From Marinobacter profundi (GTDB lineage: Bacteria > Pseudomonadota > Gammaproteobacteria > Pseudomonadales > Oleiphilaceae): a stretch of DNA of 64,000 nt. The stretch is taken from the NCBI RefSeq assembly GCF_002744715.1, contig NZ_KZ319373.1, positions 156,441-220,440 of the forward strand, in the 5' to 3' direction. Positions within the stretch are counted from its first letter, which is position 1, and each line of letters starts with the position of its first letter. Shown in pieces: positions 45,159 through 53,111 of this stretch. Below the pieces are notes generated by a model. That model worked only from the letters and a program-made list of their open reading frames with translations. It had not been told where the DNA came from and searched no databases. A program made the position numbers and the translations under genes.

Positions 45159-46159
45159 AGACACTTATCATTGCTGAAGCCGGAGTCAATCACAACGGTG
45201 ATATGGCGCTGGCAAAAGAGCTTATCGCGGTGGCTGCGGATGCCGGAGCGGACCTCGTCAAGTTTCAGACGTTCACTGCCAGCAAGATTACGTCTCGCAG
45301 TGCACCCAAGGCAGAGTATCAGAAGGGCACGACGGACCCGGAAGAGTCCCAGCAGGAGATGATACGTAAGCTCGAACTGACCAGGGAGAACCATCTTGAG
45401 CTGATCGCCGAGTGCAAGAAAAGGGGCATCGGCTTTTTCTCAACGGCATTCGACAATGACAGCTTTGATCTGCTGGAAGAGCTGGGTTGCTGCGATCTGG
45501 TCAAGGTGCCGTCCGGCGAACTGACCAACCTGCCCTATCTGCGTTACGTTTCTCGCCTGGGCACGCCATTGTTGCTCTCAACCGGAATGGCGAATCTGGG
45601 GGATATCGAAGCCGCCATTGATGCGGTTGAACAGGCGGGCACGCCAAGAAGCCAGATCACTGTGTTGCATTGCACCACGGAATATCCAACGCCGATGGAC
45701 GACGTCAACCTCATGGCAATGGTTAACATTGGCAAGGCACTGGGGGTGACAGTGGGTTACTCGGACCACACGCCGGGTATTGAGGTGCCCATCGCCGCCG
45801 TTGCGCTGGGTGCTACCGTGATCGAAAAGCACTTTACCCTGGATCGCAGCCTGCCCGGGCCGGATCACCGGGCAAGCCTGGAGCCGGCCGAATTGAAGGC
45901 GATGGTTGCGGGCATCCGCAATATCGAGCGGGCACTGGGGGATGGCATCAAGCGGCCAAGCCCCAGCGAGCTGAAGAACAAGCCCATTGCCCGCAAATCC
46001 CTGGTGGCCGCCTGCGACATCAAAGCCGGCGAGGCCTTCAGCCCTGAAAATCTGACGGCGAAGCGCCCGGGCACCGGCGTATCCCCGATGTTGTGGGACG
46101 AGGTGATGGGCAGACGGGCTCCCCGGGACTTTTGTGCCGACGAGTTGATTGAGCTATGA
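45155..46159 (+). CDS. neuB: N-acetylneuraminate/legionaminate synthase
   Basis: 334 aa. Condenses a 6-carbon 2,4-diacetamido sugar with PEP to form a nonulosonic acid. The NeuB TIM barrel starts IIAEAGVNHNGDMALAKELI, and PEP-site segments (STGMANLGDIEAAI, GYSDHTPGIEVPIAAVALGATVIEKHFTLD) are intact. The C-terminal SAF/antifreeze-like domain begins near residue 270 (ARKSLVAACDIKAGEAFSPENL). In context it is more likely LegI than sialic acid synthase. Confidence 0.93.
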   Translation: MKTLIIAEAGVNHNGDMALAKELIAVAADAGADLVKFQTFTASKITSRSAPKAEYQKGTTDPEESQQEMIRKLELTRENHLELIAECKKRGIGFFSTAFDNDSFDLLEELGCCDLVKVPSGELTNLPYLRYVSRLGTPLLLSTGMANLGDIEAAIDAVEQAGTPRSQITVLHCTTEYPTPMDDVNLMAMVNIGKALGVTVGYSDHTPGIEVPIAAVALGATVIEKHFTLDRSLPGPDHRASLEPAELKAMVAGIRNIERALGDGIKRPSPSELKNKPIARKSLVAACDIKAGEAFSPENLTAKRPGTGVSPMLWDEVMGRRAPRDFCADELIEL

Positions 46160-47331
46160 GTCGCAAAGTCTGTGTTGTCACCGGTACCCGGGCCGAGTTT
46201 GGCCTGCTGCGCTGGCTGATGCAGGAGATTGCCAACACACCGGCGCTGGAATTGCAGGTGGTGGCCACGGGCATGCACCTTTCGCCGGAATTCGGCTCCA
46301 CCTATCGGGAGATTGAGGAGGCCGGATTCGTCATCGATGCCCGGGTGGAGATGCTGTTGAGTGCCGACACCAATACCGCCGTAACCAAGTCCATGGGGCT
46401 GGGTGTCATTGGCTTTGCCGATGCCTATGAGCGGCTACAACCGGATATTGTGGTGGTTCTCGGGGACCGTTTCGAAATCTTTGCGGCCACCTCGGCTGCC
46501 TTGATTGCGGGCCTGCCGGTGGCTCACCTCCATGGTGGAGAAACCACAGAAGGCGCGTTCGACGAGGCCATTCGCCACTCCATCACCAAAATGTCACATC
46601 TGCATTTCGTGGCGGCCGATGAATATCGGCGCCGGGTGATCCAGTTGGGCGAGCAGCCCGAGCGGGTCTTTAACGTGGGTGGCATGGGTATTGATGCGAT
46701 TAAGCGCATCAAGTTGCTGAGCCGTGAGGAGTTGGAGCAATCACTCGATTTCACACTGGGTGCCAGGAATCTGTTGATTACCTTCCACCCGGTAACTCTG
46801 GAAGGCGGCGCAAGTTCGTCCGCTCAGATGGATGAGTTGTTGGCTGCCCTTGAAGCGCTTGAGGATACCCACCTGATTTTCACCATGCCCAATGCTGATA
46901 CCGGTGGCCGCGAATTGAGCGCCATGGTGCAGGCCTTCGTGGATAGCCATCCGAACGCCCGGGTGTTCACTTCGCTGGGGCAGTTACGGTATTTTTCCTG
47001 CCTGGCCCAGGTGGACGCAGTGGTGGGCAACTCCTCCAGTGGTTTGGCGGAGGCACCTTCTTTCGGAATCGGCACCATCAATATTGGCGACCGGCAAAAG
47101 GGGCGCCTTCAGGCCCGGAGTGTGATCGATTGTGAGCCCACGAGGCAGGCGATCAGCAAGGCACTCAAACACCTTTATTCTCCGCAATTCCAGCAAACCC
47201 TGGCGTCTGTCGAAAACCCCTACGGCACTGGCGGTGCCAGTGAAGCGATCACCAAAGTACTGGCCGAATACCCGCTGGACCGAATTCTGAAGAAATCCTT
47301 TTATAACCTTCCTGCCGCGGAAGCTTTCTAG
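46156..47331 (+). CDS. neuC: Hydrolysing UDP-sugar 2-epimerase (NeuC/LegG-like)
   Basis: 391 aa. Epimerises C2 and releases UDP/GDP to give the free ManNAc-like precursor. Motifs CVVTGTRAEFGLLRWLMQEI, VVLGDRFEIFAATSAA and the HLHGGETTEGAFDEAIRHSITKMSHLHF segment with the epimerase histidine are intact. Overlaps neuB by 4 bp. In legionaminate pathways this step is LegG. Confidence 0.92.
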   Translation: MSRKVCVVTGTRAEFGLLRWLMQEIANTPALELQVVATGMHLSPEFGSTYREIEEAGFVIDARVEMLLSADTNTAVTKSMGLGVIGFADAYERLQPDIVVVLGDRFEIFAATSAALIAGLPVAHLHGGETTEGAFDEAIRHSITKMSHLHFVAADEYRRRVIQLGEQPERVFNVGGMGIDAIKRIKLLSREELEQSLDFTLGARNLLITFHPVTLEGGASSSAQMDELLAALEALEDTHLIFTMPNADTGGRELSAMVQAFVDSHPNARVFTSLGQLRYFSCLAQVDAVVGNSSSGLAEAPSFGIGTINIGDRQKGRLQARSVIDCEPTRQAISKALKHLYSPQFQQTLASVENPYGTGGASEAITKVLAEYPLDRILKKSFYNLPAAEAF

Positions 47332-47360
47332 TTGAACTCCCTTTAAAGAAGGAGCAAGCG

Positions 47361-48416
47361 ATGAAGTCATGGCGTAATGCCCTTGTGAAAGGCAACGTTA
47401 CCCTCGAGGGCGCCATTGAGGTGCTGGACAAAGCGGCCCTGCGCATTGCTCTGGTTGTGGATGACGAGGGGCGGTTACAGGGCACCTTGACCGATGGTGA
47501 TGTGCGGCGGGCGTTGCTGAAGCATATGTCCCTGGCAACAGCGGTCAGCGAAGTCATGAATACCAATCCGCGCACGGCGGAGCAAAGCTGGACCGAAAGC
47601 CGCATTCTGGCGGTCATGGAACAGTATGAGTTACTGCAGATGCCGGTGGTGGACAGCCAGGGCCGGCTGGTTGGCCTGGAGAACCTTCACGACCTGCTGA
47701 ACAAGCACCGCCACGATAACCCGGTTTTCCTGATGGCGGGAGGGTTCGGTACCCGCTTGCGCCCGCTGACCAACAATTGCCCCAAACCCATGCTGAAAGT
47801 GGGTGATAAGCCGATTCTGGAGCAGATCCTGCTCAATTTCGTCGAGGCGGGTTTTCACCGCTTTTATATCTCCACCCACTACATGCCGGAAGTTATCCGT
47901 GAGTATTTCGGCAACGGTGATAAGTGGGGGGTGACCATCCAGTATGTCCACGAGGAGGAGCCACTGGGCACCGGCGGCGCGCTGGGTTTATTGCCGCATG
48001 ATGAAATTAACGAACCGATGTTCATGATGAACGGGGACCTGTTGACGTCACTGAACCTGCACAGCTTCCTGGAGTTCCACGAATCTCACGGCAGTCTCGC
48101 CACCATGTGCGTACGTGAATACGAGCATCAGGTGCCCTACGGAGTCATCACCAGCGAAGGCACCCGGATCCGCTCCATGGTTGAAAAACCGGTGCAGCGG
48201 TTTTTCATCAACGCGGGTATCTACCTGCTCGCACCGGAACTGGTGAAAAGCGTGATACCCGGTACCCGGATCGATATGCCAACCTTGCTCGAACAGCAGA
48301 TCGAGAACGACAAGCCGGTTAATATGTTCCCCATCCACGAATATTGGCTCGATATCGGGCGTATGGATGACTTCCATAAAGCGCAAACCAGAGTGCGGGG
48401 CCTGCTCAATGACTGA
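47361..48416 (+). CDS. ptmE: PtmE-like nucleotidyltransferase with CBS domains
   Basis: 351 aa: two N-terminal CBS domains (about residues 5-115) fused to a sugar-phosphate nucleotidyltransferase with FLMAGGFGTRLRPLT (124-137) and PKPMLKVGDKPILE. This matches PtmE of the Campylobacter legionaminate pathway, which makes GDP-GlcNAc/GlcN and so dedicates precursor to legionaminate. The 29-bp gap from neuC holds AAGAAGGAGCAAGCG, a strong ribosome-binding site. Confidence 0.87.
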   Translation: MKSWRNALVKGNVTLEGAIEVLDKAALRIALVVDDEGRLQGTLTDGDVRRALLKHMSLATAVSEVMNTNPRTAEQSWTESRILAVMEQYELLQMPVVDSQGRLVGLENLHDLLNKHRHDNPVFLMAGGFGTRLRPLTNNCPKPMLKVGDKPILEQILLNFVEAGFHRFYISTHYMPEVIREYFGNGDKWGVTIQYVHEEEPLGTGGALGLLPHDEINEPMFMMNGDLLTSLNLHSFLEFHESHGSLATMCVREYEHQVPYGVITSEGTRIRSMVEKPVQRFFINAGIYLLAPELVKSVIPGTRIDMPTLLEQQIENDKPVNMFPIHEYWLDIGRMDDFHKAQTRVRGLLND

Positions 48417-49119
48417 GCTCGGCGACATCCTTGTCGTAATTCCGGCCCGGGGCGGCAGTAAACGGTTACCGCGCAAGAATGTACTGCCGCTGGCCGGGAA
48501 GCCCCTCATCTGCTGGACCATAGAAGCTGCGCTGGAAGCGGGCCTGGAAGCCCGCATCATGGTCAGCAGCGACGATGAGGAAATTCTCGCCCTCGCACGT
48601 CAGTATGAGTCCAGAGGCGTGATCGCCCACAGACGACCCGATGAGTTGGCAACGGATACCGCCACCACCACCGACACACTGATCGACGCAATCTCCGCTG
48701 AACAGCGAGCAGGGCGGCAGCCCAAAACCCTGATATTGCTCCAGCCCACCTCGCCCCTCAGAAACGCCGCGGATGTCAAGGCCGCGCTGCAGACATACCG
48801 TGAAGGCGGGTGTGCAGATACCGTAGTAACCGTTTGCGAAGTGGACCACCCCAGCGCCTGGGTTGGCGTTATCGGAGACAGCGCCAGATTCAAAGGCATT
48901 GATGTGACTGGCAAGCGGTCCCAGGATTACCAGAAAGAGTATCGTCTGAACGGCGCCGTATACGTTGCTCCGACAAGTGTATTGCAGGAGAAAGGCACCC
49001 TGTTCACAGAGGAGTTGCGAGCTTCGGTGATGCCACGGTCCAGATCATTCGACATAGACGAAGAACTGGATTTCAAAATATGCGAGATCCTGAAAGGCGA
49101 GGTGCATTCCGGGGACTGA
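48409..49119 (+). CDS. neuA: CMP-nonulosonate cytidylyltransferase (NeuA/LegF-like)
   Basis: 236 aa. Activates the nonulosonic acid as CMP-sugar. Motif VVIPARGGSKRLPRKNVLPLAGKPL and VLLQPTSPLR-type sequence (LILLQPTSPLRNAADV) are present. ATG overlaps the ptmE stop by 8 bp. The last residues (…VHSGD, then TGA) come from the first half of an REP palindrome: the stop codon is the TGA within GGGGACTGACC. Confidence 0.92.
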   Translation: MTELGDILVVIPARGGSKRLPRKNVLPLAGKPLICWTIEAALEAGLEARIMVSSDDEEILALARQYESRGVIAHRRPDELATDTATTTDTLIDAISAEQRAGRQPKTLILLQPTSPLRNAADVKAALQTYREGGCADTVVTVCEVDHPSAWVGVIGDSARFKGIDVTGKRSQDYQKEYRLNGAVYVAPTSVLQEKGTLFTEELRASVMPRSRSFDIDEELDFKICEILKGEVHSGD

Positions 49120-49274
49120 CCGCATCTCTCAGGGGACTGACCTTGGGTCTGTCCCCAATAACACCCAATCCCTCATCGGGGACAGACCTAAGGTCAGTCC
49201 CCTGTGCTTTGCCCCCGGCCTACCAAGCACCCTATCTGTTCGCAAAGCAACCATTTCACAATTTTTTACGCAGC

Positions 49275-49287
49275 AGTGACAGTCACT
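49275..49287. promoter_or_regulatory. 13-bp palindrome in the yjbH upstream region
   Basis: AGTGACAGTCACT is a perfect palindrome around a central A, 25 bp upstream of the predicted -35 element of the capsule operon. TGTCAC also occurs at 49306-49311. A regulator site is plausible but unassigned. Confidence 0.4.
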
Positions 49288-49311
49288 TAGGCCAATCTCA
49301 CCGTTTGTCAC

Positions 49312-49339
49312 TTGTCTGTAACCCGATCTCGCGTAGAAT
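49312..49339 (+). promoter_or_regulatory. Candidate sigma-70 promoter of the capsule operon
   Basis: TTGTCT (49312-49317), 16-bp spacer, TAGAAT (49334-49339). It is the best housekeeping promoter match between neuA and yjbH and would give a ~210-nt leader that includes an REPIN before the ops element. Confidence 0.5.
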
Positions 49340-49559
49340 CCCGTCACAAATTTGCAAAACTCTACAATTATTGGTGGAAAGGCGGGGACAGACTGGGGAC
49401 AGACCCAAGGTCAGTCCCCACCGGCCTGGCAACTATGGGGGCTGACCTCGGGTCTGTCCCCGATAGCGCCACCCAAAACCATAAAAATTCCTGACAGGGA
49501 CTCAGTCGGGGCCTCAACGCTCCCGCCTTGGCTTTGCCTTTCAGACACAGACGATTGAT

Positions 49560-51725
49560 ATGACCTCAAAACACTGGACCCTGGTCGGTGGGGCGGTAGC
49601 GTGCCTGAAGCCGGTTATTCTGGCGGGGTTGGCCGGAGTTTTCCTGTCAGGCCTTGCTCATGCAACCCAGCGCGATCTGGCATTTCCCGGTTACAGCGGC
49701 TTTCTTAACGTGCCGTCCGCGACAGTCCTTTCCCGTGGCCAGGCGGATGTCCAGTATTCGGATCAGGCCCTTAATACCCGGGATAGTAGTGACGGATATG
49801 GGTACTACAACAATGTCAGCGGTACCTTCGGTATCTTCCCGAATGTTGAAGTAGGTGGGCGGCTGACCTGGGAAAAGACGCACTGCAACGGCTATACAGA
49901 GTCTGATTGCGGTATCCGGGATCTTTCCGCCAACCTCAAAATCCAGGCCCCCTTCATTCCCGAGGACTGGTTTACCCTCGCAGCTGGTGTCCAGGATCTG
50001 GGTGGCGAGACGGACGACTTTGAGTCGGTCTACTTAGTGGCTGGCAAAACTTTAGGTCCCGTAGAGCTGGCGCTCGGTTATGGCGACCCGAAAACACAAC
50101 CCCGCTATCTGGATGGCGCATTTGGTGCCGTATCCTATCGCCCACTGCCTTGGCTCAACCTGATGGCGGAGCACGACAGCCAGGACGTGCGCCTGGGTGT
50201 TGGCGCATCATCGCCCCAAGGTTGGCTGCCGTACGGGCTGCAAGTAAAGGCCAAGTTATTGGCCTACGACGAGGGTGATTCGGACAACGGTCGCAATTTC
50301 TTCTTAGTGGGCGTGTCCTTGCCCTTTGGCAACGCACCTTCCAAGCAACGCCTGCAGCCCAAGCCTGTTGAATCCGCAGCGTTATCAGCCCCGGTGGAAA
50401 GCTCCTTTGCAGCACGAACTCCTGCAAACGTCGTAGACCTCGGCAAAGCCGCCGCTCATACCCTCGGCCAACAACTCGTCACCGCCGGCTACGACCGCGT
50501 TTCTGTAGCCAGTGAAGGCAACACCCTCCACGTCCAGTGGGAAAACAACATTTACGTTCGCGATGAGCGGGACGCCATTGTCGATGTGGCGAAGCGAGTC
50601 CGCGCCGCCGCTGGCACTCACGCCACCGCCAGGCTCACCCTGCTGAACCAGAACATCCCGGTCGCCGAACGCACGGTGATTCTTAGGGACGACCGTGCCA
50701 ATGCCGAAGACGCAGTTGAGACTGGGTCAGATGGGAGCGAGGTAAAAGCACGCGATGCAATTGAGAGCGATACAAATAAGAGCGGCGCAATTGAGGCCCG
50801 TTTATCTGCGGGCGGTATAAATCACGGTGAGGCAGAAGAGCGCCGAGAAGTCAGTAAACTCTACGCCATCGCCTCCCAATTCGCCCCGGCCACCGTGTTC
50901 AGCAAGCCCCGCCAATGGGACTTTGAAGGCAGCTACGGGCCAACCTGGAAGCCACGCATTACCCTGAGCCCCACCATCAGCTCCGGTGTCGCCACCGAAT
51001 ACGGTGTGTGGGATGCCTCCGTGGGCGTCAGTGCGGAAACTGCCGTTTCCCTGTGGACCGGCGCCCTGGCTTCCGCCACTTACAACGCGGAAATCTACGC
51101 CACGGAAGACTTCGAGAAGGGCGGGGTGTTCTACAACGAACGCCAGCGCACCGACCTGATCGAGGCGGAAGTGCAGCAAACCGTCAAGCTGCACCCCCAG
51201 CTCTACACCAGCTTCCATGCTGGTCGCTACGCGGTGGACTGGGATGGCCTGCTGAACGAGACGTTGTTGCTGACCCCTAATGGCCGTCATAGCCTGGGTT
51301 ACCTGGGCGGCACCTTCCGCCACAGCGACTACGACAACGTCGAGCGCGACCAGATGCTGGCCCGCTACAGTTATTACAACCCGCAGCTGGACACCCAGTT
51401 TGACGTCTACGGCGGCCAGTTCTTCGCCGAAGACACCGGTTTCCGGGTCGACAGCCGCTTCTGGTTCGGCGATTACGCCCTCACGCTGTCCTACAAGAAC
51501 ACCGACGCGGAATTCATCAGCCTGGGCTGGGTCATCCCGCTCACGCCAACGAAAACCAAACAATTCCGCTACACCCAGATCCGCGGCAACGCCGACTGGA
51601 ACTACAGCGTGCAGACCCGCATTAACGAAGACCAGAACCTCACCGCCTTCGGAGGTGCCGCCATCGTCCGGTCCGCCAACCCGATTCAGTACCTGTACCT
51701 GAACCGCGGGCGGTTGCCAAACTAG
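49560..51725 (+). CDS. yjbH: YjbH-family outer-membrane polysaccharide export protein
   Basis: 721 aa. Signal peptide to about residue 35 (…GLAGVFLSGLAHA-TQ), an N-terminal barrel half (YSGFLNVPSATVLSRGQADVQYS) and a second barrel half after a ~100-residue Ala/Asp-rich linker (residues ~380-440), as expected for DUF940/YjbH proteins of group-4-capsule-like systems. ATG at 49560 has no strong ribosome-binding site, but later starts would destroy the signal peptide. The ops element lies inside codons 12-15. The stop TAG directly abuts an REP (its G is the first G of the palindrome). Confidence 0.85.
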   Translation: MTSKHWTLVGGAVACLKPVILAGLAGVFLSGLAHATQRDLAFPGYSGFLNVPSATVLSRGQADVQYSDQALNTRDSSDGYGYYNNVSGTFGIFPNVEVGGRLTWEKTHCNGYTESDCGIRDLSANLKIQAPFIPEDWFTLAAGVQDLGGETDDFESVYLVAGKTLGPVELALGYGDPKTQPRYLDGAFGAVSYRPLPWLNLMAEHDSQDVRLGVGASSPQGWLPYGLQVKAKLLAYDEGDSDNGRNFFLVGVSLPFGNAPSKQRLQPKPVESAALSAPVESSFAARTPANVVDLGKAAAHTLGQQLVTAGYDRVSVASEGNTLHVQWENNIYVRDERDAIVDVAKRVRAAAGTHATARLTLLNQNIPVAERTVILRDDRANAEDAVETGSDGSEVKARDAIESDTNKSGAIEARLSAGGINHGEAEERREVSKLYAIASQFAPATVFSKPRQWDFEGSYGPTWKPRITLSPTISSGVATEYGVWDASVGVSAETAVSLWTGALASATYNAEIYATEDFEKGGVFYNERQRTDLIEAEVQQTVKLHPQLYTSFHAGRYAVDWDGLLNETLLLTPNGRHSLGYLGGTFRHSDYDNVERDQMLARYSYYNPQLDTQFDVYGGQFFAEDTGFRVDSRFWFGDYALTLSYKNTDAEFISLGWVIPLTPTKTKQFRYTQIRGNADWNYSVQTRINEDQNLTAFGGAAIVRSANPIQYLYLNRGRLPN
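49592..49604 (+). promoter_or_regulatory. ops element (RfaH recruitment site)
   Basis: GGCGGTAGCGTGC matches the E. coli ops core GGCGGTAGNNTG exactly. It lies 33 bases into the yjbH coding sequence rather than in the untranslated leader. RfaH is encoded 10.2 kb upstream on the same strand. The preceding bases GGTGGG and the following CTGAAG are also JUMPstart-like. Confidence 0.88.
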
Positions 51726-51831
51726 GGGACTGACCTCAGGTCTGTCCCCGATCAGGCCAAACCCCAAAGGGGACAGACCCAAGGTCAGTCCCCAGGCCGG
51801 ACCAAAGGGGACTGACCTCAGGTCTGTCCCC
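51725..51831. repeat. REP cluster Q, three copies
   Basis: Inverted 51725-51749 (starting on the yjbH stop codon), forward 51769-51793 and inverted 51807-51831; the latter two are a 63-bp REPIN. This is the last REP cluster in the window; none was found from 51.9 to 64 kb. Confidence 0.94.
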
Positions 51832-51856
51832 GCTCTACCCCAAGGCCAAGATTTCA

Positions 51857-51884
51857 TTGCGTTTTAACATGCAGTACCTATAGT
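51857..51884 (+). promoter_or_regulatory. Candidate sigma-70 promoter for the 52-kb lipoprotein gene
   Basis: TTGCGT (51857-51862), 16-bp spacer, TATAGT (51879-51884), in a locally AT-richer stretch after REP cluster Q. It gives a leader of about 120 nt before the ATG at 52012. Confidence 0.55.
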
Positions 51885-52011
51885 GAAAACCACAACCGGC
51901 CCTAACCGGCCACCAGCGTCAGGGCGCCGCAGCATCCGGGTGGCGCAGCCAATACCAACAAGCAAAATCAAAAACGTGCAAAAAGCTCATTCAGGAGATT
52001 AGAGGCTAACC

Positions 52012-52977
52012 ATGACCCAGACGAATAACGGATCCTTCAAGCGCAAACTGATCGCTACCGCCATTCTGGCCCCGATGATGGCCATCGTCGGTTGCTCCGA
52101 TAACGACGGCAGCACCACTCCGCCGCCGGTTGTTGAAACACCTACCGGAACCACCGAAGGCTTCGCCTACGACGGCTACCTGGTTGGTGCTACGGTTTGC
52201 GTGGATGAGAACCTGAACAAGCAGTGTGATACCGGTGAGCCGACGGCAACCACGGTTGAAGGTGGCAAGTTCAATCTGGAAGGCCTGACCGACGCCCAGC
52301 TGCTGACCCCGCTGGTACTGCAAGCCAACGCAAACACCATTGACCTGGACACCGGTCTCCCGGCCGATCCCAACCTGAAGTTCCTGGCGCCTGCCGGTAG
52401 TCAGGCCATCAGCGGCTTCAGCACCGTGATCCAGATGAAAGTCGAAAGCGCCCTGGCGACCGGCTCCACAGCGACTCTGGCCGAACTGAAAGCTGCGGCA
52501 TCCGCAGAGCTGGCTACCGAGCTCGGTGTTGACGGCCTCGACCTGACCACCTTTGATCCGATTGCGGCCAAAGACAGCGCAGCGACCAGCCAGGAACAAA
52601 GAACAGCTGCGAAGCTCCACCTGATCAACCAGGTGCTGTCTGAGCAAATCGCTACCCTGGTACCGGCCGCCGAAGCCAACGCCAACGGTGACACCACCGC
52701 CGCGTTCGGTGCCCTCGTCAACAATCTGGACGTGGTAGACGTCAAGGAAGCAGTTGATACCGACACCAACGGTCTGGCCCTTAACGAACTGAAGACGGCC
52801 ACTACCGACTCCGTAGTTACAGCCTCTGTGCCGGTCGCACCGACCACCGCCGAAATCGAAGCCCAGGCTGCGGAAGATGCCGTCGCCCAGGAAGAAATCC
52901 AGCAAGCGGTAGAAACTGAAGAGCCGACAGAACCCACCGGCGCCACCGGCGCAACAGGTGGTACCGGCACTGCCTGA
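52012..52977 (+). CDS. Acidic, Ala/Thr-rich lipoprotein of unknown function
   Basis: 321 aa. Signal sequence with lipobox (MAIVGC, lipid-modified C28), then low-complexity Asp/Thr/Pro sequence, a GFAYDGYLVGATVCVDENLNKQCDTGEP segment resembling a calcium- or carbohydrate-binding prealbumin-like start, a long Ala-rich helical region, and a C-terminal GATGATGGTG collagen-like tail. No named family recognised. ATG with AGGAG-type ribosome-binding site. Sits between yjbH and wza; a role in polysaccharide export or surface anchoring is inferred only. Confidence 0.75.
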   Translation: MTQTNNGSFKRKLIATAILAPMMAIVGCSDNDGSTTPPPVVETPTGTTEGFAYDGYLVGATVCVDENLNKQCDTGEPTATTVEGGKFNLEGLTDAQLLTPLVLQANANTIDLDTGLPADPNLKFLAPAGSQAISGFSTVIQMKVESALATGSTATLAELKAAASAELATELGVDGLDLTTFDPIAAKDSAATSQEQRTAAKLHLINQVLSEQIATLVPAAEANANGDTTAAFGALVNNLDVVDVKEAVDTDTNGLALNELKTATTDSVVTASVPVAPTTAEIEAQAAEDAVAQEEIQQAVETEEPTEPTGATGATGGTGTA

Positions 52978-52993
52978 TCGGCATGTCGCCTGA

Positions 52994-53018
52994 CAAGGGC
53001 TGGCATTGCCAGCCCTTG
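52994..53018 (+). terminator. Intrinsic terminator between the lipoprotein gene and wza
   Basis: CAAGGGCTGGCA (52994-53005) pairs with TGCCAGCCCTTG (53007-53018), followed by TTGTTAT. A strong GC-rich hairpin, 17 bp after the stop. RfaH loaded at the upstream ops element would be needed for read-through from yjbH into wza unless wza has its own promoter. Confidence 0.82.
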
Positions 53019-53111
53019 TTGTTATCCTACCCCCCCAAGAAAATCCCGTATCATTCCCTGGATCGCCCCATGGCGATGCAACTTTGAAGTAAGCACGGAA
53101 ACCAGAACCGG

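Larger units (their letters stand above)
49111..49461. repeat. REP cluster P: partial plus four copies
   Basis: A left half at 49111-49121 (supplying the neuA stop), inverted 49132-49156, forward 49178-49202, then a partial left arm at 49384-49394, forward 49395-49419 and inverted 49437-49461. The last two form a 67-bp REPIN. All lie in the 440-bp gap before yjbH. Confidence 0.92.
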
